This document shows positions 13,443 through 20,826 of a DNA stretch of 35,746 nt, one piece after another. The notes under the pieces are model-generated. The model did no database searches and was not told the DNA's origin. It saw nothing but the letters and a program-made list of their open reading frames with translations. The position numbers were made by a program, and so were the translations under genes. The stretch comes from Truepera sp. (GTDB lineage: Bacteria > Deinococcota > Deinococci > Deinococcales > Trueperaceae): contig JAGXSJ010000017.1 of the NCBI GenBank assembly GCA_018333895.1, positions 1-35,746 on the forward strand. Direction: 5' to 3'. Position 1 is the first letter of the stretch. Each line of letters starts with the position of its first letter.

Positions 13443-13685
13443 ATGACAAAAAGGCTCACCGCTATTGTCGAGCGCGAGCGCGAGGGCTATGTGGCTTTGT
13501 GCTCCGAGCTGGACATCGCAAGTCAAGGTGAGACGATAGAGGAGGCCCGGAATAACCTCCGTGAGGCGCTTGATCTCTTCTTTGAGGTTGCCCCTGTGGA
13601 GGAGGTGCGGCGCCGGCTGCACGATGAAGTGTATGTCACCCAACTAGGAAACGCCGTAGGTGGGTCGTCTCCGGCTATGCTATAA
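13443..13685 (+). CDS. HicB-like antitoxin, without a HicA partner
   Basis: About 80 residues with the HicB-like partial RNase H fold: strand TAIVEREREGYVALCSELDI, then ASQGETIEEARNNLREALDLFF. In this subfamily a hicA toxin gene normally follows within a few bases. Here the next ~60 bp have no frame with HicA motifs, and the protein ends in an atypical GGSSPAML. ATG 13443 has GGAGAGG just upstream. It is probably an orphan after loss of hicA, or it may act as a free antitoxin. It follows hepT by 55 bp in the same direction. Confidence 0.75.
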   Translation: MTKRLTAIVEREREGYVALCSELDIASQGETIEEARNNLREALDLFFEVAPVEEVRRRLHDEVYVTQLGNAVGGSSPAML

Positions 13686-13696
13686 CTGAGGTCTAT

Positions 13697-14269
13697 ATGG
13701 CGATTACCGAAGAGCAGAGGGCTCAAATCATCGCTCTTCTGCGCGAGGGAGTGTTGCGCAACGCCGAGATCGCTGTAAAGGTCGGCGGTGTATCGCCGGG
13801 CACGGTCAGCGCCATGCGGTCGCACCTCACCATGGGCAGCTATGACCAGCAAGCCGCAGCCATGGCCTCTGATGCGCTCGAGCAGGTCATCGAAGCCGAG
13901 GAAGTGACCTTTGGTCTCGAGCGGGATCTACAGGCCGCCCTCCGCGCTAACATCGAGCAGCTAGAACCTGACCTGGTGATCCTCGACGGTGGCAAGGAGC
14001 GGACCACCGAGGCTGGTCGAGTCGACATCATGGCGCGAGACCCTGATGGCGTAATCGTGGTGATTGAGTTGAAGGCCGGCGCCGCCGCGCCAGACGCGCT
14101 GACACAGCTACTGGCGTATATGGGCGTCATAGAGCAAGAAGAGAGCACCCCAGTCCGTGGGATCCTCGTTGCCGGCGGCTTTCACCAACGTGTAGTCTAT
14201 GCAGCCCTGGCTGTCCCAAATGTGTCGTTGCGGAGGTATCGGTTCAAGTTCACATTCGAGAGGGCGTGA
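13697..14269 (+). CDS. HTH plus NucS/EndoMS-like (DUF91) nuclease-domain protein
   Basis: 190 residues. The N-terminal ~45 look like a helix-turn-helix (ITEEQRAQIIALLREGVLRN, then AEIAVKVGGVSPGTVSAMRS). Residues ~70-190 resemble the C-terminal catalytic domain of NucS/EndoMS, a PD-(D/E)XK nuclease. The segments are FGLERDLQAALRANIEQLEP, GRVDIMARD (D110), VIELKAG (E124, K126), LTQLLAYMG (Q137) and a final beta region. All expected catalytic residues are present. The usual NucS N-terminal DNA-binding domain is replaced by the short HTH. It lies beside the toxin-antitoxin genes, which suggests a defence or DNA-processing role; this is inference. Confidence 0.72.
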   Translation: MAITEEQRAQIIALLREGVLRNAEIAVKVGGVSPGTVSAMRSHLTMGSYDQQAAAMASDALEQVIEAEEVTFGLERDLQAALRANIEQLEPDLVILDGGKERTTEAGRVDIMARDPDGVIVVIELKAGAAAPDALTQLLAYMGVIEQEESTPVRGILVAGGFHQRVVYAALAVPNVSLRRYRFKFTFERA

Positions 14270-14308
14270 CCCGCTGGCAAATCCCAGCAAAGCTTGGTCC
14301 TCTCGGGC

Positions 14309-14314
14309 TATAGT
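14309..14314 (+). promoter_or_regulatory. -10 element TATAGT of the natA-like gene
   Basis: TATAGT lies 21 nt before the start codon, with the ribosome site GGAGAAGG at 14322-14329. This gene uses an ordinary leader, unlike the leaderless ones. Confidence 0.45.
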
Positions 14315-14335
14315 GCTTAGTGGAGAAGGGCTGCT

Positions 14336-15070
14336 ATGATCGACGTCAAGAACCTCCACAAGTCGTTCGGCCCGGTGCATGCCGTGACCGATCTGAGCTT
14401 TTCGGTTGCAGCCGGTGAGGTCTTTGGGCTCTTGGGCCCTAACGGTGCCGGCAAGACCACCACCTTGCGCATCCTGGCCACGCTGCTTAAGCCGGATCGG
14501 GGGCAGGCTACGGTGGGCGGCTTTGATGTTTTGACCCAGGCCGAGCAGGTGCGCTCCAGCATCGGCGTAGTCAACGGCGGCATGGGGCTCTATGACCGCC
14601 TGACCGGCCGCGAGGTGCTCCACTACTTCGGTAAGCTCTATCGCTTAACCCCGCCGCAGATCGAAGCCCGCATCGAGATGCTTGACGCGCTGCTCGAGCT
14701 TGGCGACACCCTGAAGCGCCGCTGCGATGAGTTCTCAACCGGCATGAAGCAGAAGATCGTCATCGCCCGGGCGGTGATCCACGACCCGCCCATTATCTTT
14801 TTCGACGAGGCCACCGTCGGACTGGATGTGATGGCGCGGCGGGCGGTTATCAACTTCGTTAAGCGCTACCCTAGCGAAACCCGTACCGTGGTCTACTCCA
14901 CCCATGTGATGAGCGAGGTCGAGGAGCTGTGCGACCGCGCCGCCATCATCTACCAGGGCCGGCTAGTAGCGTTGGACAATGTCGCGGCGCTCAAAGCCCA
15001 ACACGGCGCTAAGAGCCTTGAGCAAGCCTTTTTTGCCATTGTGGAAGGGAGCCAGGAGGTCTTGGCATGA
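14336..15070 (+). CDS. ABC transporter ATPase, NatA type
   Basis: A 244-residue ATP-binding subunit. Walker A is GPNGAGKTT (about 37-45), the signature motif is FSTGMKQK (about 133-140), Walker B is IIFFDEATVGLD, and the switch His is in STHVMSEVEEL. It has Ala where most relatives have Pro after the Walker B Glu (DEAT instead of DEPT). The stop overlaps the start of the next gene (ATGA), so the two form one exporter. NatAB-type systems export sodium or drugs; the substrate here is unknown. Confidence 0.88.
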   Translation: MIDVKNLHKSFGPVHAVTDLSFSVAAGEVFGLLGPNGAGKTTTLRILATLLKPDRGQATVGGFDVLTQAEQVRSSIGVVNGGMGLYDRLTGREVLHYFGKLYRLTPPQIEARIEMLDALLELGDTLKRRCDEFSTGMKQKIVIARAVIHDPPIIFFDEATVGLDVMARRAVINFVKRYPSETRTVVYSTHVMSEVEELCDRAAIIYQGRLVALDNVAALKAQHGAKSLEQAFFAIVEGSQEVLA

Positions 15071-16281
15071 GGCGTGAGCTGATCCTACACGTAGCCAGAA
15101 AAGAGATCCTCTCGACCCTGCGCGACCGGCGGGCCATTATCAGCAACCTGCTAATCCCCTTTTTGGTGCTGCCCATCGTCATATTTGGCCTCCCTTACTT
15201 TCTGGGCGGGCTGTTTCAGCGTGAGGCCGAAGCGGTTACCGTAGTTGGCGTGAGAGGGCTTAACGACATCCCCAGTGAACTGCGCAGCTTGCTGATGGTC
15301 CATAACATTAGCCTGGAAGAGGTTGCCGACCCGTTCGCCAGCGTTGAGACCGACCAGTATCTGGCTGCCCTGGCTGTCCCAGCGGGTTTGGCCGAGGCGC
15401 TAGATGGCGGTGAGCGCGTCACCGTAGAGATTTTCAGCAAGCACGGCAACATGCGCAGCGAGCTGGCCGCCCGCAGGTTACAAAGCGCGGTAGGCGCCTA
15501 CCGAGAGATGCTGGTGGCACAGCGGCTGGCCGCCGCCGGGCTCGATCCGGCGGTGCTCGAGCCGTTAACGCTGAGCAACATCGACGCCAGCCTGCCGGCG
15601 GAGCGCGCCGCCGGTCAGCTCGGCTGGCTGATCCCCTTTTTCATCGTCATTTGGATGCTGGCCGGTGCGCAGATGACCGCCATCGACGCCACCGCCGGCG
15701 AGAAGGAGCGCGGCACGCTGGAGGTGTTGTTGGTCGCTCCTATCCGGCGCCTCGAAGTGGTCTTGGGCAAGTTTCTGGCCACCACGGTGTTCGGCCTCTC
15801 AGCGGGGCTGATGGCTATTCTTGGCTACCTGCTGAGCGGCACCTTGCTGCGGCGGCTCCTTGGCGAGGAGATGGGCGAGATGATACAGATTATGGGCGGC
15901 ACCCTCAATGTCAGCCCTGGCGGTATCGCGCTGCTGGTGCTCACCTCGGTACTGACAGCGGCGCTGATGGCGGCGCTGCTGATTGGCATCACCATGTTCG
16001 CCCGCTCCTTTAAGGAGGCCCAGTCCTACGTGGCGCCGCTCTCGATCATCCTGATCGTGCCGGTGATCGGCTTGCAGTTCGCGGACTTTTTTGCCCTGGC
16101 AGCGCCCATCTACCTGGTGCCGGTGTTAAACGCTCTGCTGGTGATGGATGGCATTATTAAAGCCAGCGCCACCCCTTTACAGCTCATCCTCACCTGGGGC
16201 TCGAGCCTGGTCTACACCGCGCTGCTGCTTGGCTTTGCCTACCGAAACTTCCGCCGGGAGAATGTGCTGTTTAGAACGTAG
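15067..16281 (+). CDS. ABC-2 type permease, NatB type
   Basis: A 404-residue membrane subunit partnered with the preceding ATPase. The first membrane helix is near residues 20-45 (LLIPFLVLPIVIFGLPYFLGG). A ~130-residue external domain and a cluster of five or more helices follow, with a segment matching the ABC-2 core (TAGEKERGTLEVLLVAPIRRLEVVLGKFLA). The conserved TAGEKERGTLE motif is the coupling helix region common to NatB and YhaP-type exporters. A hairpin and repeat at 16316-16346 lie downstream. Function beyond export is not readable. Confidence 0.85.
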   Translation: MRRELILHVARKEILSTLRDRRAIISNLLIPFLVLPIVIFGLPYFLGGLFQREAEAVTVVGVRGLNDIPSELRSLLMVHNISLEEVADPFASVETDQYLAALAVPAGLAEALDGGERVTVEIFSKHGNMRSELAARRLQSAVGAYREMLVAQRLAAAGLDPAVLEPLTLSNIDASLPAERAAGQLGWLIPFFIVIWMLAGAQMTAIDATAGEKERGTLEVLLVAPIRRLEVVLGKFLATTVFGLSAGLMAILGYLLSGTLLRRLLGEEMGEMIQIMGGTLNVSPGGIALLVLTSVLTAALMAALLIGITMFARSFKEAQSYVAPLSIILIVPVIGLQFADFFALAAPIYLVPVLNALLVMDGIIKASATPLQLILTWGSSLVYTALLLGFAYRNFRRENVLFRT

Positions 16282-16315
16282 CTGGTCTGGCCTGGATCGG
16301 TTTGTCAGCGCGAGG

Positions 16316-16346
16316 GAAGTAGGCAGTGGGAGGAAAAATCCCACGG
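16316..16346. repeat. REP-like repeat with hairpin downstream of natB
   Basis: GAAGTAGGCAGTGGG (16316-16330) matches 10633-10647 with one change. GTGGGA-N7-TCCCAC (16326-16344) can fold into a 6-bp stem. No T-run follows, so terminator function is doubtful. Confidence 0.5.
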
Positions 16347-16403
16347 CTCTTCGGGCGAAGCCTTTAACCCCCAAGCCCTTTTCTGACTAGCTGCTTTGGA
16401 GTA

Positions 16404-16409
16404 TAAACT
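16404..16409 (+). promoter_or_regulatory. -10 element TAAACT of gatC (leaderless)
   Basis: TAAACT, 6 nt (GACAGC), then ATG 16416. TATAAA overlaps it at 16402-16407. No ribosome site is present. Confidence 0.55.
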
Positions 16410-16415
16410 GACAGC

Positions 16416-16700
16416 ATGATCAGCGACCAGGAGATGGAGCATCTCAAAATGTTGGCCAGGCTCGAGCTAAGCGCCGAGGAGACGCAGGCGCTCAAGGCCG
16501 ATCTGAACGCGATACTTGCGTATTTTGAGCAACTTCGCGACCTCGATACCGAGGGCGCTCAGCCGCTCGTCCGTCCGATTGACGCGGTGAACGTGTTCCG
16601 GGACGACGTAGTCCAGGACGGCCTGCCGCAAGACTCGGTGCTAGGGCTGGCTATCGAGGCTCAGGACGGCTTTTTTAGGGTGCCGCGCACCATCGAGTAG
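16416..16700 (+). CDS. gatC: Asp/Glu-tRNA amidotransferase subunit C
   Basis: The small 94-residue subunit that clamps GatA and GatB in the enzyme converting Glu-tRNA(Gln) or Asp-tRNA(Asn) to the amide forms. The typical pattern is present: HLKMLARLELSAEETQALKAD near the N-terminus, ILAYFEQLRDLDTEG in the middle, and DDVVQDGL...FFRVPRTIE at the end. gatA and gatB are not in the window. The stop is one base from the serS stop on the other strand. Confidence 0.93.
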   Translation: MISDQEMEHLKMLARLELSAEETQALKADLNAILAYFEQLRDLDTEGAQPLVRPIDAVNVFRDDVVQDGLPQDSVLGLAIEAQDGFFRVPRTIE

Positions 16701-16701
16701 C

Positions 16702-17973
16702 TCACGCCATCCGCTCGGCGCCAAAGAAGGGGCGCAACGCTGTGGGGATGTTCACGCTGCCGTCCTGATTCTGATGGGTCTCCAGCAGCGCTGCAATGGT
16801 GCGCGGCAGGGCCAGGGCGCTCCCGTTTAAGGTATGCACCAACTCGATTTTTCCCTTGCCTGCCGAGCGGAAGCGGGTAGCTAAGCGCCGGGCCTGAAAC
16901 GCCTCCATGTTGCTGACGCTGCTGACTTCGAGCCAGCGCTCCTGACCGGCAGCCCACACTTCTAGGTCGTACTTCTTGGCCTGGGTAAAGCCCATGTCGC
17001 CGCTACACATCAAGAGGCGGCGATAGGGGAGTGCAAGGGCCGCTAACAACCCTTCAGCCAACTGCGTCATCGCTTCGAGCGCTTGATAGCTCGCCTCGGG
17101 ATGAGTGAACTGCACCATCTCTACCTTGTCGAACTGATGCACCCGGTTGATGCCGCGCACCTCCTTGCCGTAACTGCCCGCCTCGCGCCGGAAGCACGGC
17201 GTATAGGCGCAGAGCTTAAGCGGCAGGAGCGCTTCATCCAGAATCTGGTCGCGGAAGAGGTTGGTGACCGGCACTTCGGAGGTCGGAATTAAATAGAGGC
17301 CGCCCTCGACCTGGTACATCTGCCCCTCCTTGTCGGGGAGTTGGCCGGTGGCGGTGGCGGTAGCGGCGTTGACCAACAGCGGCGGAATGACCTCTTCGTA
17401 GCCGTGCTCAGCCAGGGTGCTCAGGAAAAAGCTGCTTAAGGCCCGCACCAGCCGCGCCCCGAGGCCGCGGAAGACCGGAAAGCCGGTCCCGGCCAGCTTG
17501 ACGCCGGCTTCTAGGTCGATCCAGCCCTGCTGAGTGGCTAGCTCCCAGCTCGGCTTGGGGGTGAAGGCAGGCGCGGACTTTTCACCCCACTCCTTGACGA
17601 CTACGTTGTCGTGCTCGCTTTCGCCATACGGCACGCTCGGGTGGGGAAGGTTCGGGATCTCCAAGAGCAGCGCCTGAAGCTGCTCTTGGAGGCTGCGTGA
17701 GCGCTCCTCGAGCTTCTTGACCTCAGCGGAGAGCAGCGCCATGTCGCGCATCAGCGCCTCGGCGCTCTGGCCTTGGCGCTTAAGCTCGCCGATCCGTTTG
17801 CTATCGGCGTTACGGCGCGCCTGCTTGGCCTCCAGGTCGGTTCTGAGCAGGCGGTACTCCTCCTCCAGCAGCAGGTAGCTATCCAACTTGGCTAGGCTGC
17901 TGTGGAGCTGCTTGGCGCGAATGGCCTGGCGCACCGCTTCGGGATTGTCGCGGATGAATTTGGGCTCGAGCAT
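16702..17973 (-). CDS. serS: Seryl-tRNA synthetase
   Basis: Class II aminoacyl-tRNA synthetase that charges tRNA(Ser); 423 residues, standard length. The N-terminal ~110 residues are the long coiled coil that grips the tRNA variable arm. Motif 1 lies around LAEHGYEEVIPPLLV. Motif 2 is FRREAGSYGKEVRGINRVHQFDKVE, and motif 3 is LNGSALALPRTIAALLE with the invariant Arg. TSEVPV is the serine-binding loop. The start at 17973 has TAGGCT 7 nt upstream. It ends 1 bp from gatC, leaving no room for a separate terminator. Confidence 0.96.
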   Translation of the reverse strand: MLEPKFIRDNPEAVRQAIRAKQLHSSLAKLDSYLLLEEEYRLLRTDLEAKQARRNADSKRIGELKRQGQSAEALMRDMALLSAEVKKLEERSRSLQEQLQALLLEIPNLPHPSVPYGESEHDNVVVKEWGEKSAPAFTPKPSWELATQQGWIDLEAGVKLAGTGFPVFRGLGARLVRALSSFFLSTLAEHGYEEVIPPLLVNAATATATGQLPDKEGQMYQVEGGLYLIPTSEVPVTNLFRDQILDEALLPLKLCAYTPCFRREAGSYGKEVRGINRVHQFDKVEMVQFTHPEASYQALEAMTQLAEGLLAALALPYRRLLMCSGDMGFTQAKKYDLEVWAAGQERWLEVSSVSNMEAFQARRLATRFRSAGKGKIELVHTLNGSALALPRTIAALLETHQNQDGSVNIPTALRPFFGAERMA

Positions 17974-17980
17974 GCTGCTT

Positions 17981-17986
17981 AGCCTA
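17981..17986 (-). promoter_or_regulatory. -10 element TAGGCT of serS (leaderless)
   Basis: On the minus strand TAGGCT is followed by 7 nt (AAGCAGC) and ATG 17973. No ribosome site is evident. Confidence 0.5.
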
Positions 17987-18058
17987 CCAAAGGCTGCTAG
18001 GTGAAGGGGCCTCCACAGCAGCCGTCACTGCGTCTACCCTGAAGCAGTGGCAGACTAG

Positions 18059-18184
18059 CGCCATCTCCTGCTGGTTACGCACGCCACGGCGGCGCTAACC
18101 GAGCAGCTCCCCAGCACCCTCGACGGCTATGAGGTCCAGGTGCAAGAGACAGGCGGGCCGGTGGTGATTCAGGGTACGAGGTGA
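18059..18184 (+). pseudogene. C-terminal gene remnant overlapping the hflX 3' end
   Basis: The plus strand is open from just after TAG 18056 to TGA 18182-18184 (41 codons) with no start codon. The encoded text includes LLVTHATAALTEQLPSTLDG, then YEVQVQETGGPVVIQGTR and a stop. This resembles the end of a folded protein (a final G-Y-x-V-x-V-x-x-T-G strand), but the family is not recognised. It overlaps the last 16 bp of hflX on the other strand. It is probably the tail of a gene otherwise deleted between serS and hflX. Confidence 0.35.
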
Positions 18185-19875
18185 AGTTTACGCTCTGACG
18201 GGGTGGCGGCGCGACTCGGTGGCGCACGCAGACCCTCGATGACGGCAGCCAGGCGGGCCTTGAGCGCTGCTAACCCGGTGCCAGTCAGCGCCGACACGCT
18301 CAACGCCTCAAAGCGCTGCTCGAGTTGATGCAGCACATCGGCTTCGGCGATGTCGCTCTTATTGAGCACCACCACGCGCTGTTGCGTAAGGCCGAGTTCG
18401 TCCAGGATGCGGTTGACCGCTCTGGCACGGTCGGGAGCACCAGGGCTGGCGGCATCGACGACATGCAGTAGCAAGGTGGCGTCGTGCAGCTCTTCGAGCG
18501 TAGCTCTAAAGGCGTTGAGCAGCTCATCGGGGAGGTCGCGGATAAAACCGACGGTGTCAGTAAAGATCACCTTCTCGCCCCAGGCGCCAAGCTCCGGCAG
18601 CCAGCCCTCGCGGGTAGTGGGGCGCAAGGTAGCGAACAGGCGGTTCTGGCTGAGTGCCTGCGACTTGCTAAGAGCGTTGAACAGGGCCGACTTGCCGGCG
18701 TTGGTGTAGCCGACCAGGGCGATGACCGGAATGGCCGAGAGGGCGCGGGCTTTGCGCGCTTCGCTGCGCTGGCGCACGAGCTGATCGACTTCGCGCTCGA
18801 GCGCGCCGATCCGGTCGCGGATGCGGCGCCGATCGACCTCTAGCTTGGTCTCACCGGGGCCGCGGGTGCCGATCCCGCCGCCCAAGCGGCTCATAGCCTG
18901 ACCACGGCCGGTCAGCCGCGTTACCTGATAGTGGAGCTGGGCCAGTTCGACCTGGAGTTGGGACTCGCGGCCGCGGGCGTTCTGAGCAAAGATGTCGAGG
19001 ATCAACTGGGTGCGATCCAACACCTTGAGCTGGGTCTCCCGCTCGATCTCGCGGGCCTGCGCCGGGTTAAGTTCGCGGTCGAAGATCAGCAGGTCGGCGT
19101 CTTGGTGATAGGCCTTGGAGACCAGCTCCTGCAACTTGCCGCGCCCGATCAAGGTGCGCGGGTCGGGGCTGTTACGCTGAGAGCGGCTGGTATAAGCCAC
19201 CACCGCCCCAGCGCTGCGGGCCAATTCGGCTAGCTCCTGCAAGCGGGCATCGCTGTCATGTTCGCTCTCGCCGGTGTTAAGCCCGACCAGCAGAGCGCGC
19301 TCTTGGCTGCTGCGCTTAACCTCGCGCCCGCGCCCCGCGGTGGCTAGCTCCTCTTCGAGCGCCCAAATCCGCGCCAACAGATCCAGCGTCTCGGCCTCGC
19401 GCATGCTCAGTGGGCGTTCGATCAGCCAGTCCTCCTGATCCGAGGTCGGTGGTGCCAGTTGGGCCAGATGCACCGCTCCTAGCTCGAGCCCGCCCTGCGG
19501 TGCTGAGCGCACCTCGACCGCAATGAGCGCGTCGAGGCGGTTAAGAAACAGCATCGATAGGTCGCTGCTCGAGAGCCCGCCCGGCTTGAGGTGAGTATGC
19601 AACAGCTTTAGTCCGTATAGCCGTGAACCGGCCTCGCCCGACAGGGGCGGCAGCGGCGTCTGTGGCGCATCGCCTAGCGCCACCGTGACCACTCGACCAC
19701 GCCGGTCGATCAGCAGCGACACCGGCGTGCCTAGCTCGAGCGACAGCTCGCCCATGGCCCGCGCTAGCCCTTGACTGATCGGCTGCTCCGGGGCGAGACG
19801 GCGCCGGTAGAGGTGGCTTAGACGTTTAAGCTGGCTGTTTCTGATCCCGGTGGTATCCCCGTGAACGCGCTCGAT
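18169..19875 (-). CDS. hflX: GTPase HflX, apparently starting at AUC
   Basis: A ribosome-associated GTPase that splits or rescues stalled ribosomes. The N-terminal HflX domain is followed by the glycine-rich GGGIGTRGPGETKLEVDRRR linker and the G domain: Walker A GYTNAGKSALFNAL, G3 DTVGFIRDLP, G4 NKSD. The first usual start codon is ATG 19755 (528 residues). However, typical HflX N-terminal sequence continues upstream in frame for 40 codons (IERVHGDTTGIRNSQLKRL, LYRRRLAPE), ending at ATC 19875. AAAGGAG sits 7 nt before that ATC, and no ATG, GTG or TTG occurs further upstream in frame. An AUC start (568 residues) is therefore the best reading; a point mutation or sequencing error of ATG is the alternative. 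Confidence 0.85.
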   Translation of the reverse strand: MERVHGDTTGIRNSQLKRLSHLYRRRLAPEQPISQGLARAMGELSLELGTPVSLLIDRRGRVVTVALGDAPQTPLPPLSGEAGSRLYGLKLLHTHLKPGGLSSSDLSMLFLNRLDALIAVEVRSAPQGGLELGAVHLAQLAPPTSDQEDWLIERPLSMREAETLDLLARIWALEEELATAGRGREVKRSSQERALLVGLNTGESEHDSDARLQELAELARSAGAVVAYTSRSQRNSPDPRTLIGRGKLQELVSKAYHQDADLLIFDRELNPAQAREIERETQLKVLDRTQLILDIFAQNARGRESQLQVELAQLHYQVTRLTGRGQAMSRLGGGIGTRGPGETKLEVDRRRIRDRIGALEREVDQLVRQRSEARKARALSAIPVIALVGYTNAGKSALFNALSKSQALSQNRLFATLRPTTREGWLPELGAWGEKVIFTDTVGFIRDLPDELLNAFRATLEELHDATLLLHVVDAASPGAPDRARAVNRILDELGLTQQRVVVLNKSDIAEADVLHQLEQRFEALSVSALTGTGLAALKARLAAVIEGLRAPPSRAATPSERKLHLVP

Positions 19876-19882
19876 GGTTACA

Positions 19883-19889
19883 CTCCTTT
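19883..19889 (-). promoter_or_regulatory. Ribosome site that points to the AUC start of hflX
   Basis: AAAGGAG on the minus strand, with the GGAG core 7 nt ahead of ATC 19875. It is 124 nt from ATG 19755, so it cannot serve that codon. Confidence 0.7.
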
Positions 19890-19903
19890 GCGCACTGTTA
19901 CAA

Positions 19904-19920
19904 CCGGCTGTTCCAGCCGG
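19904..19920. other. Hairpin CCGGCTG-TTC-CAGCCGG in the hflX leader
   Basis: A perfect 7-bp stem with a 3-nt loop, 15 nt upstream of the hflX ribosome site. It has no T-run on the minus strand. It could affect mRNA stability or translation. The rest of 19921-20061 shows no gene. Confidence 0.4.
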
Positions 19921-20061
19921 GACAGTAATGAAAACTGTAGCGGGTTGCTGCTGACCCCTAATAAGGCATGAGTGCGTGCGCCTGGCATCCTCAGGCGACG
20001 CATAGCGACAGGTTGCTGTGCATCATCCCCCCTAGTATAGCGCACCTGCTATGTGGCTGCA

Positions 20062-20601
20062 CTACCTGGGGGAGACCATCCCGCCGACTGCCTCGGTTAT
20101 CGCCAGCACTGCCGCCAGGTTGACCACAGCGCTGGCAAAGGCAGCTAGCGGGTGGTCTTGGGCGTCGATGGGCAGGCGCACACCGCCGTAGAGCTTGACC
20201 TGAGCAGCCGGAAAGAAGGTGTGGGTGCGCCCCAGTACGTCGCTCAGGCGCGAGCCGGTAGGGACGGCGATACTCCCTTCGAGCAAAAAGTCGTCCAGCA
20301 TAAACACCTGTCGAAGTGTCGTCTGCCCTGGCAGCGCTGGCGGCAGCGGCTGGTCGCTGAGCACTACCAGGCAGTGCTCGCGCCGCAGCACCAGAAAACT
20401 AACAGTGCCTATGGGGTTAGGTTGGCGGCGCCCCCCTTGCTGCGGGTAAAGGGTTGCATCGGACATCGGCAAAAAGGGGCGGTCTTTCTGATTAAACAGA
20501 TCGACCAGTGCCCCACCGAGCGGGGTGAAGAGCTGCCCGGTGATGGCCAGGTCTGGCGTAATAATCTCAACGGCTTGCTTGGCTTTGGTGGTTTTGAGCA
20601 T
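20062..20601 (-). CDS. Uncharacterised protein with two similar halves
   Basis: About 179 residues from ATG 20601, which has AGAAGG 7 nt upstream; a GTG at 20640 would add 13 residues. Two halves share a pattern: VEIITPDLAITGQLFTPLGG, ALVDLFNQKDRPFLPMSDATLY, and again VFMLDDFLLEGSIAVPTGSR, LSDVLGRTHTFFPAAQVKLY. Each half is a pair of strands, a proline turn, an (L/V)xD(L/V)xN/G helix and a final strand. This recalls small DUF6812-like domains, although that match is from memory. No signal peptide or catalytic motif is visible. The C-terminus ends in a hydrophobic helix (FASAVVNLAAVLAITEAVGG) that might bind a membrane. Confidence 0.55.
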   Translation of the reverse strand: MLKTTKAKQAVEIITPDLAITGQLFTPLGGALVDLFNQKDRPFLPMSDATLYPQQGGRRQPNPIGTVSFLVLRREHCLVVLSDQPLPPALPGQTTLRQVFMLDDFLLEGSIAVPTGSRLSDVLGRTHTFFPAAQVKLYGGVRLPIDAQDHPLAAFASAVVNLAAVLAITEAVGGMVSPR

Positions 20602-20826
20602 AAGCCGCCCTTCTTGCCACAAGTCCAATAAATCTAACACACCCTGGCGCTGACGCTACCAATTCGGAGGACCAAAGCAAGCTACTCCCTTTCCTACTCG
20701 CGCTGTCGACGATCGGCAAACGCCTTACGCGGAGTCGCCCGTTCGAACCCCTGCGCTCGGCCAACTTCCGCTGCTTCTTTCATGGGGCGTGCCGATACGG
20801 TAATCTTATGCAGGAGATTACGTTTG

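Noticed and set aside
20736-20765. GTTCGAACCC followed by a near-CCA end, like a tRNA T-arm and 3' end
   Set aside because: The bases beside the loop do not pair into a 5-bp T-stem, and no acceptor, D or anticodon arms can be built on either strand.
20736-20781. RPFEPLRSANFRCFF, similar to the first residues of MFS transporters
   Set aside because: Only about 15 residues, no start codon in frame and no continuation; too short to separate from chance.
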